From Corynebacterium sp. (GTDB lineage: Bacteria > Actinomycetota > Actinomycetes > Mycobacteriales > Mycobacteriaceae): 41,681 bases of DNA. The stretch lies in the NCBI RefSeq assembly GCF_030152825.1, contig NZ_JASLIP010000080.1, positions 1 to 41,681 of the forward strand. The letters run 5' to 3'. Of the stretch, positions 26,528-34,666 are shown piece by piece. A model generated the notes under the pieces. That model ran no database searches and was not told where the DNA came from. It saw only the letters and a program-made list of their open reading frames with translations. The position numbers and the translations under genes were made by a program. Every line of letters starts with the position of its first letter. Position 1 is the first letter of the stretch.

Positions 26528-28048
26528 TTAACTGGTCGCGGCGCCGTCGACGTCCAGATCGTCGTGCTCTCGGTCAGTCACGCGGAAGGCGTCCAGTTCC
26601 CGGGCGAGCTTCTTCGGGACGCGAGCGGTGAGGACGGTGCCGGTGGCGTCGTATTCCTCCTGTGTGACGGTACCCAGGTCGTGAATGCGGGAGACGACGT
26701 CGCCCCGGTCGAACGGGACCGCAAACACTCCCTTCTCGTCCAGTGAGTTTAAGAAGAGCTCGAGCCTGGTCTCCAGCTCGTCGATGCCCTCCCCGGTGTG
26801 CGCGGAGACGAACACCACGTCGTTGAGCTTGTGGCGCAGCTCGGCAAGAACCAGCGGATCCGCCTTGTCGATCTTGTTGACCACCATGATCTCTTGCGGG
26901 GCGTCCTGGCCACTCTCGGCGACGATCTCGCTGATCACCGTGTTCACCGAACGGATCTGCTCGAGTGGGAAGGGGTCGGAGCCGTCAACGACGTGCAGAA
27001 CGACGTCCGCGGCCATGACCTCCTCCAGCGTGGAGCGGAAGGCTTCGACCAGCTGCGTCGGCAGGTGGCGGACGAAGCCCACGGTGTCGCTGAAAATCAC
27101 GCTGCGCCCATCGGCGAGTTCCGCCCTGCGGGTCGTGGGGTCCAGGGTGGCGAACAGCGCGTCCTCGACGAGCACACCCGCCCCAGTCAGCGCATTAATC
27201 AGCGAGGACTTTCCTGCGTTGGTGTACCCGGCGATTGCGACCTGGGGAACCGCAGAGGCGTCGCGGCGGTGGCGCTTGGTATCGCGGGAGGTCTTCATCG
27301 CCGCGATTTCCTTGCGCAGGCGGGCCATCTCGGCGCGCAACCGGCGACGGTCGGCCTCGATCTTCGTCTCACCCGGGCCACGCAGACCAACGCCACCATT
27401 GGAGCCAGCCCGGCCACCGGTCTGTCGCGACAGCGAAGTACCCCAGCCACGAACCCGGTTGATGAGGTACTCCATCTGAGCCAGGGAGACCTGCGCCTTA
27501 CCCTCGCGAGACTTCGCGTGCTGCGCGAAGATATCGAGAATCAGCATGGTGCGGTCGATGACCTTCGCGTTCAGCGCGTTCTCCAGGGCAATCATCTGGC
27601 CCGGACTCAGCTCACCATCGCAGATCACGGTATCCGCGCCCGTGGACTGGATGATCTCCGCGAGCTCGCTGACTTTGCCGCGGCCGATATAGGTGCCCGG
27701 GTCCGGCTTATCGCGCTTCTGATAGACCGTCTCCAGGACCTCGGAGCCAGCGGTCTCGGCGAGGGCGACCAGCTCCTCCAGGCTCGCTTCGATCTGCGCG
27801 ATTGTTCCCTCGGTCCACACCCCCACGAGGATGACCTTCTCCAGGCGAAGCTGGCGGTACTCGACCTCAGTAATCTCGGACTGATCGTCCGTGTAGCTGC
27901 TGACCCCTCTGGTCAGCCGCCGGAGGCTGGAACGCGCCTCCAGATCGAGCTCACCGATGGTCGGACTCTGCTGAGATTCGAGTTCGAAATCCTCGCCTTC
28001 CGACGAGTCTGAAAAAAGATCGACAACATTATCTGAATTTGAAGCCAT
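26528..28048 (-). CDS. hflX: Ribosome-associated GTPase HflX
   Basis: HflX splits stalled or hibernating 70S ribosomes. The 506 residues comprise an acidic N-terminal extension (about 1-40), the HflX N-terminal ATP-binding domain with GTYIGRGKVSEL and CDGELSPGQ, the linker GRAGSNGGVGLRGPGETKIE at about 211-231 (a family signature), and the G domain: G1 GYTNAGKSS at 274-282, G3 DTVGF at 321-325, G4 NKID at 391-394. The C-terminal domain ends with a short polar tail. The ATG at 28046-28048 follows GGAAGG. uraA lies downstream; dapF, which usually lies between hflX and miaA, is not here. Confidence 0.95.
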   Translation of the reverse strand: MASNSDNVVDLFSDSSEGEDFELESQQSPTIGELDLEARSSLRRLTRGVSSYTDDQSEITEVEYRQLRLEKVILVGVWTEGTIAQIEASLEELVALAETAGSEVLETVYQKRDKPDPGTYIGRGKVSELAEIIQSTGADTVICDGELSPGQMIALENALNAKVIDRTMLILDIFAQHAKSREGKAQVSLAQMEYLINRVRGWGTSLSRQTGGRAGSNGGVGLRGPGETKIEADRRRLRAEMARLRKEIAAMKTSRDTKRHRRDASAVPQVAIAGYTNAGKSSLINALTGAGVLVEDALFATLDPTTRRAELADGRSVIFSDTVGFVRHLPTQLVEAFRSTLEEVMAADVVLHVVDGSDPFPLEQIRSVNTVISEIVAESGQDAPQEIMVVNKIDKADPLVLAELRHKLNDVVFVSAHTGEGIDELETRLELFLNSLDEKGVFAVPFDRGDVVSRIHDLGTVTQEEYDATGTVLTARVPKKLARELDAFRVTDREHDDLDVDGAATS

Positions 28049-28100
28049 TGCCTTCCAGTTCTACACTGTCACCTGCATAAAAGAAAGTAAATAGCGGGCT

Positions 28101-28118
28101 TATCCGGGGCGTAAACCC
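28101..28118. repeat. Short perfect hairpin in the hflX/unknown-gene spacer
   Basis: CCGGGG (28101-28106), a CGTAAA loop and CCCCGG (28113-28118) form a perfect 6-bp GC stem in the 179-base divergent spacer. There is no T-run on either side. It may be an operator, a leader hairpin of the + strand gene or a remnant of a rearrangement. Confidence 0.4.
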
Positions 28119-28227
28119 CGGCGGTGTCCCCACTCGCTCATGCTCCCTTCACCGGCTGTGGGCCCGGACGCCGAGCACGTGTCAACCCCGCTATCCCGCT
28201 CCCCGATTTTTAAGGCGTTGGTTTCCC

Positions 28228-29052
28228 ATGGCTACTGCATCCCAGAAGGCGATTCCCGAGCTCAGCAGCGTTGGATTGGCCTATCCCCAGTGGCAGGATG
28301 CCCTCGAGGCCGCTTATGCCTCCGGCCAGCTTTCCGTCATCGGGGAGGTATCGGGTGGCCAGGTCCTCCAGTACGCGGACGCTTCCGGGGCGACGCTGAC
28401 GATCCTCGCTGCCCCGCCGTATGGGTCCTTCGTGGGTCTGCACCCGGCAGGCCAGCTGTCGACGACGGGGCACGTGACGATGGTTAACGACCTCATCGGG
28501 ATTGTGGACATCGTCGCTGATAGCCCGATGCTGCAGGTCAGTGGCGCTAGCGCCCCGGTCATCGCCTCCTTCACCGCGACGGTTGGGCAGGGCCCCATGA
28601 TCGCGGAGCAGGAGCCGCTGGAGTATCAACCGCTCTCGATTTCCGCCTTGGCCACGGATGTTCGCATCTTCCCGGACGCGGTCACCTTCGCTGAGTCCGG
28701 CGGTACCGAGGTCGGCTCCGTGACTTCCCGGGGCCTATCCGAGCTCAACAACGGCTCTGCTTCCCCGCACGCGCAGGCCACGGTCGCGGTCGAAGTCACC
28801 GAGGCAGAGCTGAAGACGAACGAGCTCAACGGCCAGCAGTTTTGGGCGCTGACCTGCCGCCACCCGTTCGAGTTTTCGCTCGCGGTCGCCGCGGATCACC
28901 CCGACCTTCCGACGGATGCCACGCGCCCGCCGTTCGCCACACCTGGAACCATCGTCAGCGGGGACGTCCAGTTCGCCGTCAGCATTAACGATCCTGGTGC
29001 CTGCAGTCCCGGTGGCTGCGGCAGCGGAGACTGTGGCTGCGGCGGGCACTAG
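28228..29052 (+). CDS. Protein of unknown function with a Cys/Gly-rich C-terminal tail
   Basis: Not recognised. The 274 residues have no signal peptide or membrane helix; the composition is rich in Ala, Gly, Ser and Val, suggesting a beta-rich soluble fold. The last ~16 residues are GACSPGGCGSGDCGCGGH, placing Cys at about 259, 264, 269 and 271 and a terminal His274; one further Cys sits near 211 in LTCRHPFEF. Such a tail is suited to binding a metal ion or a thiol reagent. The ATG at 28228 has only a weak AAGG upstream. It stands opposite to its neighbours, where dapF would be expected, and its stop overlaps the convergent miaA stop in CTAG. Confidence 0.75.
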   Translation: MATASQKAIPELSSVGLAYPQWQDALEAAYASGQLSVIGEVSGGQVLQYADASGATLTILAAPPYGSFVGLHPAGQLSTTGHVTMVNDLIGIVDIVADSPMLQVSGASAPVIASFTATVGQGPMIAEQEPLEYQPLSISALATDVRIFPDAVTFAESGGTEVGSVTSRGLSELNNGSASPHAQATVAVEVTEAELKTNELNGQQFWALTCRHPFEFSLAVAADHPDLPTDATRPPFATPGTIVSGDVQFAVSINDPGACSPGGCGSGDCGCGGH

Positions 29053-30041
29053 CTCCGGCTGAACTCCCCCAGCTCGTCGATGACTTGCCCGGCGAGCAGG
29101 CCGGGGTCGGCGAGGGTCGCATCCAACCAGTGAATCCGCGGGTCACGGCGGAACCAACTGCGCTGACGGCGGGCATAGCGGCGGGTGCCAACCACCGTAT
29201 CCTCCCGAGCCTGCTCCATGCTGCACTCACCTGCCAGCGCGCTTAAGACCTGGGCGTAGCCAATGGCCTTGCCGGCGGTGGAATCCCGACGCAGCCCAGC
29301 TGCCGCCAGGTCCTCGACCTCACCGACGAGGCCGGCGGCAAACATCCGGTCGACGCGCGCCTCCAGCCGGGGGTTGAGCCAGTTCCCCGGGGCGTTGAGC
29401 CCGAAGATCCTCGTGCCCCACCGGGTGGGGGCATTCTTTGGTGGTTGCGAGGCCGCGAAGGGCTTGCCCGTAAGTTCGATGACCTCCAAGGCGCGGACAA
29501 TGCGGCGCGGGTCCTTTTCCTCAATGATGGCCGCCGCCTCGGGGTCCTTGGCGCGCAGAACCCCGTGTAGTGCTTCCACCCCGATGCGATCCTGTTTGGC
29601 CATCCACTTCGCCCGCACCGCCGGGTCAGTTGGCGGGAACTGCCAGTCGTCGACAAGCGCCTGCAGGTACATCATCGAGCCACCGACGATGATCGGACGG
29701 GCACCGCGGGCCTGGATCTGTTCCACCTTCTCCCCCGCCATCGCGCGGTACGCAGCCACGCTGGCAGTGTCGTCGACGTCCAAACAGTCGAAGAGGTGGT
29801 GTGGGAACTCGGCGCGCTCTGCGAGCGATATCTTCGCGGTGCCGATATCCATGCCGCGGTACATCTGCATCGAATCGCCGTTGATAATCTCCACCGGCTG
29901 ATCCAGTCTGCGCGCGAGTTCGAGGGAAAGCTCGGATTTACCGGAGCCCGTGGGCCCCACGATCAATAGTGGACGCAGGCTGTCCGCTGCGGTTACCCCG
30001 GCGAGTGCGGTGAGCGGCGAATCTGTTTGAGGGTTATCCAT
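29049..30041 (-). CDS. miaA: tRNA dimethylallyltransferase MiaA
   Basis: Transfers dimethylallyl groups to A37 of tRNAs reading UNN codons; MiaB, encoded nearby, then adds methylthio. The 330 residues have the P-loop GPTGSGKS at 29-36, NGDSMQMYRGMDIGTAK, HHLFD, and the later VGGSMMYLQALV and DPRRIVRALEV segments. I chose the ATG at 30039-30041 with GGTGAT upstream; a TTG 15 bases earlier is possible. It lies 141 bases divergent from the DUF349 gene. Its 3' end overlaps the unknown gene by four bases. Confidence 0.95.
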   Translation of the reverse strand: MDNPQTDSPLTALAGVTAADSLRPLLIVGPTGSGKSELSLELARRLDQPVEIINGDSMQMYRGMDIGTAKISLAERAEFPHHLFDCLDVDDTASVAAYRAMAGEKVEQIQARGARPIIVGGSMMYLQALVDDWQFPPTDPAVRAKWMAKQDRIGVEALHGVLRAKDPEAAAIIEEKDPRRIVRALEVIELTGKPFAASQPPKNAPTRWGTRIFGLNAPGNWLNPRLEARVDRMFAAGLVGEVEDLAAAGLRRDSTAGKAIGYAQVLSALAGECSMEQAREDTVVGTRRYARRQRSWFRRDPRIHWLDATLADPGLLAGQVIDELGEFSRS

Positions 30042-30113
30042 GGCTATCACCGCCAAATCTTAGTCTCCGGATGCCTTAAAGCCTCAGTTAGGCGCGGTCT
30101 TGGCCCGGGCATC

Positions 30114-30122
30114 TGCCATAAT
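30114..30122 (+). promoter_or_regulatory. Extended -10 promoter of the DUF349 gene
   Basis: TGC-CATAAT is an extended -10 (TGN followed by a TATAAT-like hexamer) 60 bases before the ATG at 30183. The -35 region (GCGGTC with a 17-base spacer) is poor, which is normal for extended -10 promoters. Confidence 0.55.
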
Positions 30123-30182
30123 GAGTCCGCAACGAGTATTTCCGCTCGCGGAGCCGGTGAGTGACGTGCAAAGGAAGAAAGC

Positions 30183-31565
30183 ATGATCGACAAGCAGCAG
30201 AGTTCCCAGCCCCAGACCGGGGCTGCCCGCCCGAAGCCGGGCCCACGCCCAGGCCCGGGTGCCATGCCCAAAAAGGTGAAGCCCACCCCGGGGATGAAGA
30301 CGCAAGCTCCTGTGTCAGTACACCCGGTCACGTCCAATCCAGCGGACTTCGGGCGAGTCGGGGCCGACGGTGCGGTGTGGCTGCGCCGCGAAGGCCATGA
30401 GGACCGCGTTGTCGGGCAGTGGCAGGCTGGGGCTCCCGAGGAGGGTCTCAAGCACTTCGGGGCGAAATTCGATGACCTCGCCACACAGGTCGCCACGCTC
30501 GAGACACGACTGAGCACTCAGCCGGAGCAGTCGGCATCGATCAAGTCCTCTGCCAGCGAACTGCTCGATGGGCTGGATCACGCGGAGGTCGTGGGTGACC
30601 TCAATGCTCTGCAGGTCAAGCTAGAAGCGTTGCTGCGGGACTGCGATAAGGCGCAGCAGGACGTCGCGCAGGCCAAGGCGGAGCGCAAGGACCGGGCCCT
30701 CCGGGGCAAGAGGGCGCTTGCAGAGGAGGCTGAGAAGCTGGGCGAAAGCTCCACGGAGTGGAAGGCAGCTGGAGACCGATTCCGCTCGATGGTCGACGAG
30801 TGGCGAGGCTTCCGTGGCCTTGACCAGAAGACCGACGACGAGCTGTGGGAGCGTTTCTCCCGGGCTCGCGAGCAGTTCAACAAGCGTCGCGGGGCTCACT
30901 TCGCAGACCTCGATAAGCAGCGTGAGGTGGCACGCCGAAAGAAGGAAGAGCTCATCGTCGCCGCGGAGGAGCTGCAGCACTCCACCCGCTGGGCGGAAAC
31001 GTCGGCAGCCTACCGCGATCTGATGGACCAGTGGAAGGCCGCCGGGCACGCCCCACGCAAAGTTGACGACGAGCTGTGGGAGCGCTTCCGCGCTGCGCGC
31101 GAGGTATTCTTCAACGCCCGCGAGGCGGATCAGGATGCCCGCGACGAAGAGTTCGAAGAGAATGCGACCAAGAAGCAGCAGCTGCTCGACGAATACTCCT
31201 CCCTGATCGACCCCAAGGCCCACCTCGAGAACGCCCAGCGCCTGCTGCGGGAGCTGCAGGAGAAGTGGGACGAGATCGGCTTCGTGCCGCGGGCTAAGAT
31301 CCGCGAATTCGAGGACAAGATCGGGGCGATCGAGAAGCGCGTCACGGACGCGGTTGAGGAGAAGTGGCGCCAGACCGATCCGGAGCTGCAGGCTCGGGTC
31401 GACCAGTTCTTCGCCAAGGCGAAGGATCTGCAGCAGCAGGCCAATGAGGCCAAGGAGGCTGCGAAGGATAAGCTGGCCGCAACACTGCAGGAGCAGGCCG
31501 ATCAGTGGTGGCAGTGGGCGGAGACCGCGCAGGCCTCCACCAAGTCCGAATCCGAGGAAAACTAA
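30183..31565 (+). CDS. DUF349 domain coiled-coil protein
   Basis: A 460-residue, highly helical protein. Residues 1-45 are Pro/Lys-rich and disordered (RPKPGPRPGPGAMPKK). From about 90 it is continuous coiled coil with at least three DUF349 repeats, recognised by W-x-x-A-G or W-R-G-F followed by DDELWERFxxAREQF or DDELWERFRAAREVFF, and LQEKWDEIGFVPR. The acidic tail ends SESEEN. DUF349 proteins lack a proven function; this is the orthologue of the gene beside miaB in mycobacteria. The ATG at 30183 follows GGAAGAAAG. It ends in tandem hairpins. Confidence 0.85.
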   Translation: MIDKQQSSQPQTGAARPKPGPRPGPGAMPKKVKPTPGMKTQAPVSVHPVTSNPADFGRVGADGAVWLRREGHEDRVVGQWQAGAPEEGLKHFGAKFDDLATQVATLETRLSTQPEQSASIKSSASELLDGLDHAEVVGDLNALQVKLEALLRDCDKAQQDVAQAKAERKDRALRGKRALAEEAEKLGESSTEWKAAGDRFRSMVDEWRGFRGLDQKTDDELWERFSRAREQFNKRRGAHFADLDKQREVARRKKEELIVAAEELQHSTRWAETSAAYRDLMDQWKAAGHAPRKVDDELWERFRAAREVFFNAREADQDARDEEFEENATKKQQLLDEYSSLIDPKAHLENAQRLLRELQEKWDEIGFVPRAKIREFEDKIGAIEKRVTDAVEEKWRQTDPELQARVDQFFAKAKDLQQQANEAKEAAKDKLAATLQEQADQWWQWAETAQASTKSESEEN

Positions 31566-31569
31566 AAGA

Positions 31570-31623
31570 GGGGGCTCGTAGCCCCCCTTAGCCCTAGCTC
31601 TGTGTCAAGAGCTAGGGCTTGTC
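31570..31623. terminator. Tandem hairpin terminators between convergent genes
   Basis: First hairpin GGGGGCT (31570-31576)/AGCCCCC (31580-31586), three-base loop. Second hairpin AGCCCTAGCTCT (31590-31601)/AGAGCTAGGGCT (31608-31619), a perfect 12-bp stem with a GTGTCA loop, followed by TGTCTTT. It serves the DUF349 gene and probably the reverse-strand transcript too. Confidence 0.85.
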
Positions 31624-31624
31624 T

Positions 31625-32389
31625 TTAGCCTTCTTGGCCCTCGGTGTTCTTATCGGCGTCGGTTTTCTGGCGGCGCTGCTTAGCGCGAGCGCGGCGATCG
31701 TCGACGATGTCCTCGAGCTCGGCCTTGGGCCATTCCTCGACGCCCGTGCGTAGGCGCTGCTGGGCGGCCTGAGCCTCCGCAGAACGGTGTGCCTCCTCGC
31801 GGCGGGCGGCCGCGAGCGCGCGCTGCAATGGATTACGGCGGAACAGCACCCACGTGATCATGACAAACAAGATCGTCATGCCGATCGCACCAATGACCAG
31901 GCCATAAGAAGGTGGGCCGGCCGGGTCGGTGACCGGGCGGGATTGGCGCATCCAGATCGCGAACACGCTATACCACCAGCCCACGCCTGCAAAAGCCCAG
32001 TTGACCCACGCAACCAGCCAGGATCGCGAGACGATCGTTCCGATGGTCAGCATGATGCCGCCCAGGACGGCGAGGGTGGCGTACACCCGTTCCGGCATGG
32101 TGATTTGGAACTTCTGTGCGGTCGGCGAGTTGAAGAGCACATCGATGCCCAGCACGTCCCGGGAGTGCGGCAGGAAGAGGGAGACGAGCACCAACATCAG
32201 GCCGAGGGCCATGAACGGCAGCTGCTGGCGGTAGTCGACCATCTTCGCAGCCTTCTCCTCGGCAGCGGTGAGGTCGCCCCGGTAGGCGGCAAGCGGATCC
32301 TTGCTCTGCTTGTCCTCGGTGGCGCCGGCTACGCCGGGCTTGCTTTCCTGCGGCGCATCGGCGGAGTTCGCGTCGTTCTTTTTAGTCAC
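31625..32389 (-). CDS. Four-helix membrane protein downstream of miaB
   Basis: A 254-residue protein: polar N-terminus of about 50 (KKNDANSADAPQESK), then YRQQLPF and four membrane helices (LPFMALGLMLVLVSLFLP, VYATLAVLGGIMLTIGTIV, WVNWAFAGVGWWYSVFAIWM, YGLVIGAIGMTILFVMITWVLF), and a long basic, probably coiled C-terminal tail. It matches the conserved actinobacterial membrane protein encoded after miaB (Rv2732c-like); function unknown. I start at the GTG at 32387-32389, seven bases after GAAGGG; it overlaps the end of miaB by 8 bases, indicating coupling. An ATG further upstream would lie deep in miaB. Confidence 0.78.
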   Translation of the reverse strand: MTKKNDANSADAPQESKPGVAGATEDKQSKDPLAAYRGDLTAAEEKAAKMVDYRQQLPFMALGLMLVLVSLFLPHSRDVLGIDVLFNSPTAQKFQITMPERVYATLAVLGGIMLTIGTIVSRSWLVAWVNWAFAGVGWWYSVFAIWMRQSRPVTDPAGPPSYGLVIGAIGMTILFVMITWVLFRRNPLQRALAAARREEAHRSAEAQAAQQRLRTGVEEWPKAELEDIVDDRRARAKQRRQKTDADKNTEGQEG

Positions 32390-33935
32390 AGCCACACCCT
32401 TCGTGGACGTTGTTGGGCGCCGCGGTTGCATCAGCCTGGGGCTTAATACCAATGGTTGGCACGCCGAGGCTCACCCCGATCGGCGCGGTGGTCGGGGTCT
32501 GGCCAGCACCCGACATGTCGCCGGCCTTGGTCAACCGGTGGTTGACGAGTGGGCCGTCCGCAATGAGGAAGAACGGACGGGCGTCGGTAATCGTGACTTC
32601 CACTATATCCCCAGGACGAACGTCCTCGCTTGGGGTGAAGTGCACGAGCCGACCGTCCCGAGCACGGCCCGACATGCGGTGGCGCTGGGCGTCCTTGCGG
32701 CCACCGGTCTCCTGGACCAGCAGTTCCTGGGTCGTTCCCACCAGCTCCTGGTTATCTTCGGCCTGGATGCGCTCCTGCAGCGCGACGAGTCGCTCGTAGC
32801 GCTCCTGCACGACGGCCTTGGGAATCTGGTCTGGCATGGTGGCTGCCGGGGTGCCGGGGCGTGGCGAGTACTGGAAGGTAAATGCGCTGGAGAAGCGCGC
32901 CTTCTCGACGACGTCGAGGGTCGCCTGGAAGTCCTCTTCCGTTTCGCCGGGGAATCCCACGATGATGTCGGTCGTGATAGCCGCCCGTGGAATGCGTTCG
33001 CGGACCTTGTCCAGGATCCCCAGGAATTTCTTCGAGCGGTAGGAGCGACGCATCTCCTTGAGGATGCGGTCGGAGCCAGACTGCAGGGGCATGTGCAGCT
33101 GGGGGCAGACGTTGGGTGTCTCGGCCATCGCATCGATGACGTCGTCGGTGAATTCAGCAGGGTGCGGGCTGGTGAAGCGCAGCCTCTCGAGACCTTCGAT
33201 CTCGCCGCAGGCGCGCAGCAGTTTGGCGAATGCGCCCCGGTCTCGTGGTAGGTTCTCGTCGGCGAAGTTCACGCCGTAGGCGTTGACGTTCTGCCCCAGG
33301 AGGGTGACCTCCTGCACGCCCTGGTCCACCAGCGCCTGAACCTCAGCGAGGATCTCCCCCGGCCGGCGGTCCTGCTCCTTGCCTCGCAGAGAGGGCACGA
33401 TGCAGAAGGTGCAGGTGTTATTGCAGCCTACGGAGACCGATACCCAACCCGAGTAAGCGGATTCCCGCTTTGCCGGGAGCACGGAGGGGAATTCCTCGAG
33501 GGAGTCGAAGATCTCGACCTCTGCCCGCTGGTTGTGGGCGGAACGCTCCAGCAGAGTGGGCAGCGAGCCGATGTTGTGGGTGCCGAAGACGACGTCCACC
33601 CAGGGGGCGCGGTCGACCACCGCGTCCTTGTCCTTCTGCGCCATGCAACCGCCAACGGCGATCTGCATGCCGGGGTTGCGATCCTTCATGGGCTTGACCA
33701 TGGCGAGCGTTCCGTAGAGCCGGTTGTCCGCGTTCTCCCGTACCGCGCAGGTATTGAAGACGAGGACGTCTGGTTCCTCACCGTCGGCTACAGGCTGGTA
33801 GCCCGAGTCCTCCAGGAGCCCGGAGAGGCGCTCGGAATCGTGAACGTTCATCTGGCAGCCGAAGGTGCGGACCTCGTAGGTGCGCTGTTCGGGCTGCTCA
33901 GATGCGGAAGTTTTCTTCTCCATAGCGTGAGTCAC
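32382..33935 (-). CDS. miaB: tRNA-2-methylthio-N6-dimethylallyladenosine synthase MiaB
   Basis: A radical-SAM methylthiotransferase that converts i6A37 made by MiaA into ms2i6A37. The N-terminal UPF0004 domain carries the auxiliary-cluster cysteines 27, 63 and 97 (FGCQMN, FNTCAVR, VGGCMAQ); the radical-SAM triad is Cys171, 175 and 178 in CNNTCTFC; a TRAM domain follows near the C-terminus (MSGRARDGRLVHFT). After TRAM there is a tail ending in EGCGCD. The start is a GTG at 33933-33935 preceded by AGGA at nine bases; an ATG four codons later is an alternative. It is followed by a coupled membrane-protein gene. Confidence 0.95.
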   Translation of the reverse strand: MTHAMEKKTSASEQPEQRTYEVRTFGCQMNVHDSERLSGLLEDSGYQPVADGEEPDVLVFNTCAVRENADNRLYGTLAMVKPMKDRNPGMQIAVGGCMAQKDKDAVVDRAPWVDVVFGTHNIGSLPTLLERSAHNQRAEVEIFDSLEEFPSVLPAKRESAYSGWVSVSVGCNNTCTFCIVPSLRGKEQDRRPGEILAEVQALVDQGVQEVTLLGQNVNAYGVNFADENLPRDRGAFAKLLRACGEIEGLERLRFTSPHPAEFTDDVIDAMAETPNVCPQLHMPLQSGSDRILKEMRRSYRSKKFLGILDKVRERIPRAAITTDIIVGFPGETEEDFQATLDVVEKARFSSAFTFQYSPRPGTPAATMPDQIPKAVVQERYERLVALQERIQAEDNQELVGTTQELLVQETGGRKDAQRHRMSGRARDGRLVHFTPSEDVRPGDIVEVTITDARPFFLIADGPLVNHRLTKAGDMSGAGQTPTTAPIGVSLGVPTIGIKPQADATAAPNNVHEGCGCD

Positions 33936-34016
33936 GTGTGCAGATCCTACCCCCAGGGCGGGGGCGAACACGAACCGTGTCACGCCCGCCACAGCCCCGC
34001 CCGCCGGCACCCCGCG

Positions 34017-34658
34017 CTAACTGGATTTGAGCTCGGCGAGCTGCTGATCCAACGCCTCACGGGCGTATGCCAGGCTGGTGCCCGCGGGAAAACCGCGGCG
34101 GGCAGCGACCCCCACCACTCGCTTGAGGATTTTATTGTATTCCGCGCGATCAGCAGGCACCGCCCGAATACTCGCAGCCTTCTTATCGATCAGTCCACGC
34201 ATGATCGCGTCCTGATCCTCCTCGTCGACGAGCTCCACAGCAGCCTCGATGTGCTGCTCGGCGACTCCCTTATCCCGCAGCTCGCGGCGCAGCACAGCGA
34301 CAGACTTCTTTTGATTCCTGCTTCTTTGCTCGACCCAGAGCCGCGCGAACTCGCCGTCATCAAGCATGCCGTTGCGCTGGCAGCGGTCGAGGACTTCCCT
34401 GACGAGTTCCGGGGCATAGTCCTGCTTGAGTAGCCGCTCCTCGAGCTCCGCCACCGAGCGTGGGCGATGGTTGATGAGGCTTTGCGCCCGATTGATCACC
34501 GGGGCGAGAGCCTCCTCCTTCTCCCGATCGACGAGTTGGCTACCGCTCCCCTGCGTCCAGGACTCAATTGCCCGCCGCAGCGCGGCAATCTTTTGCTCCC
34601 GGCTCTCCGTGGCGTCCCCGGCTGTAACCCAATGGTCGGCTGCGTCGCCTTCGGTCAC
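34017..34658 (-). CDS. recX: Regulatory protein RecX
   Basis: RecX binds RecA filaments and limits RecA activity. The 213-residue helical protein has three-helix repeats typical of RecX: RAQSLINHRPRSVAELEERL, then VREVLDRCQRNGMLDDGEFARLWVEQRS and LRRELRDKGVAEQHIEAAV. The start GTG at 34656-34658 lies eight bases after the recA stop with little ribosome site of its own, so translation is probably coupled to recA. Confidence 0.92.
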   Translation of the reverse strand: MTEGDAADHWVTAGDATESREQKIAALRRAIESWTQGSGSQLVDREKEEALAPVINRAQSLINHRPRSVAELEERLLKQDYAPELVREVLDRCQRNGMLDDGEFARLWVEQRSRNQKKSVAVLRRELRDKGVAEQHIEAAVELVDEEDQDAIMRGLIDKKAASIRAVPADRAEYNKILKRVVGVAARRGFPAGTSLAYAREALDQQLAELKSS

Positions 34659-34666
34659 AGCGGGGC

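Noticed and set aside
26798..28012. A 404-codon + strand frame opposite hflX
   Set aside because: Antisense shadow of a conserved GTPase gene; composition is not protein-like.
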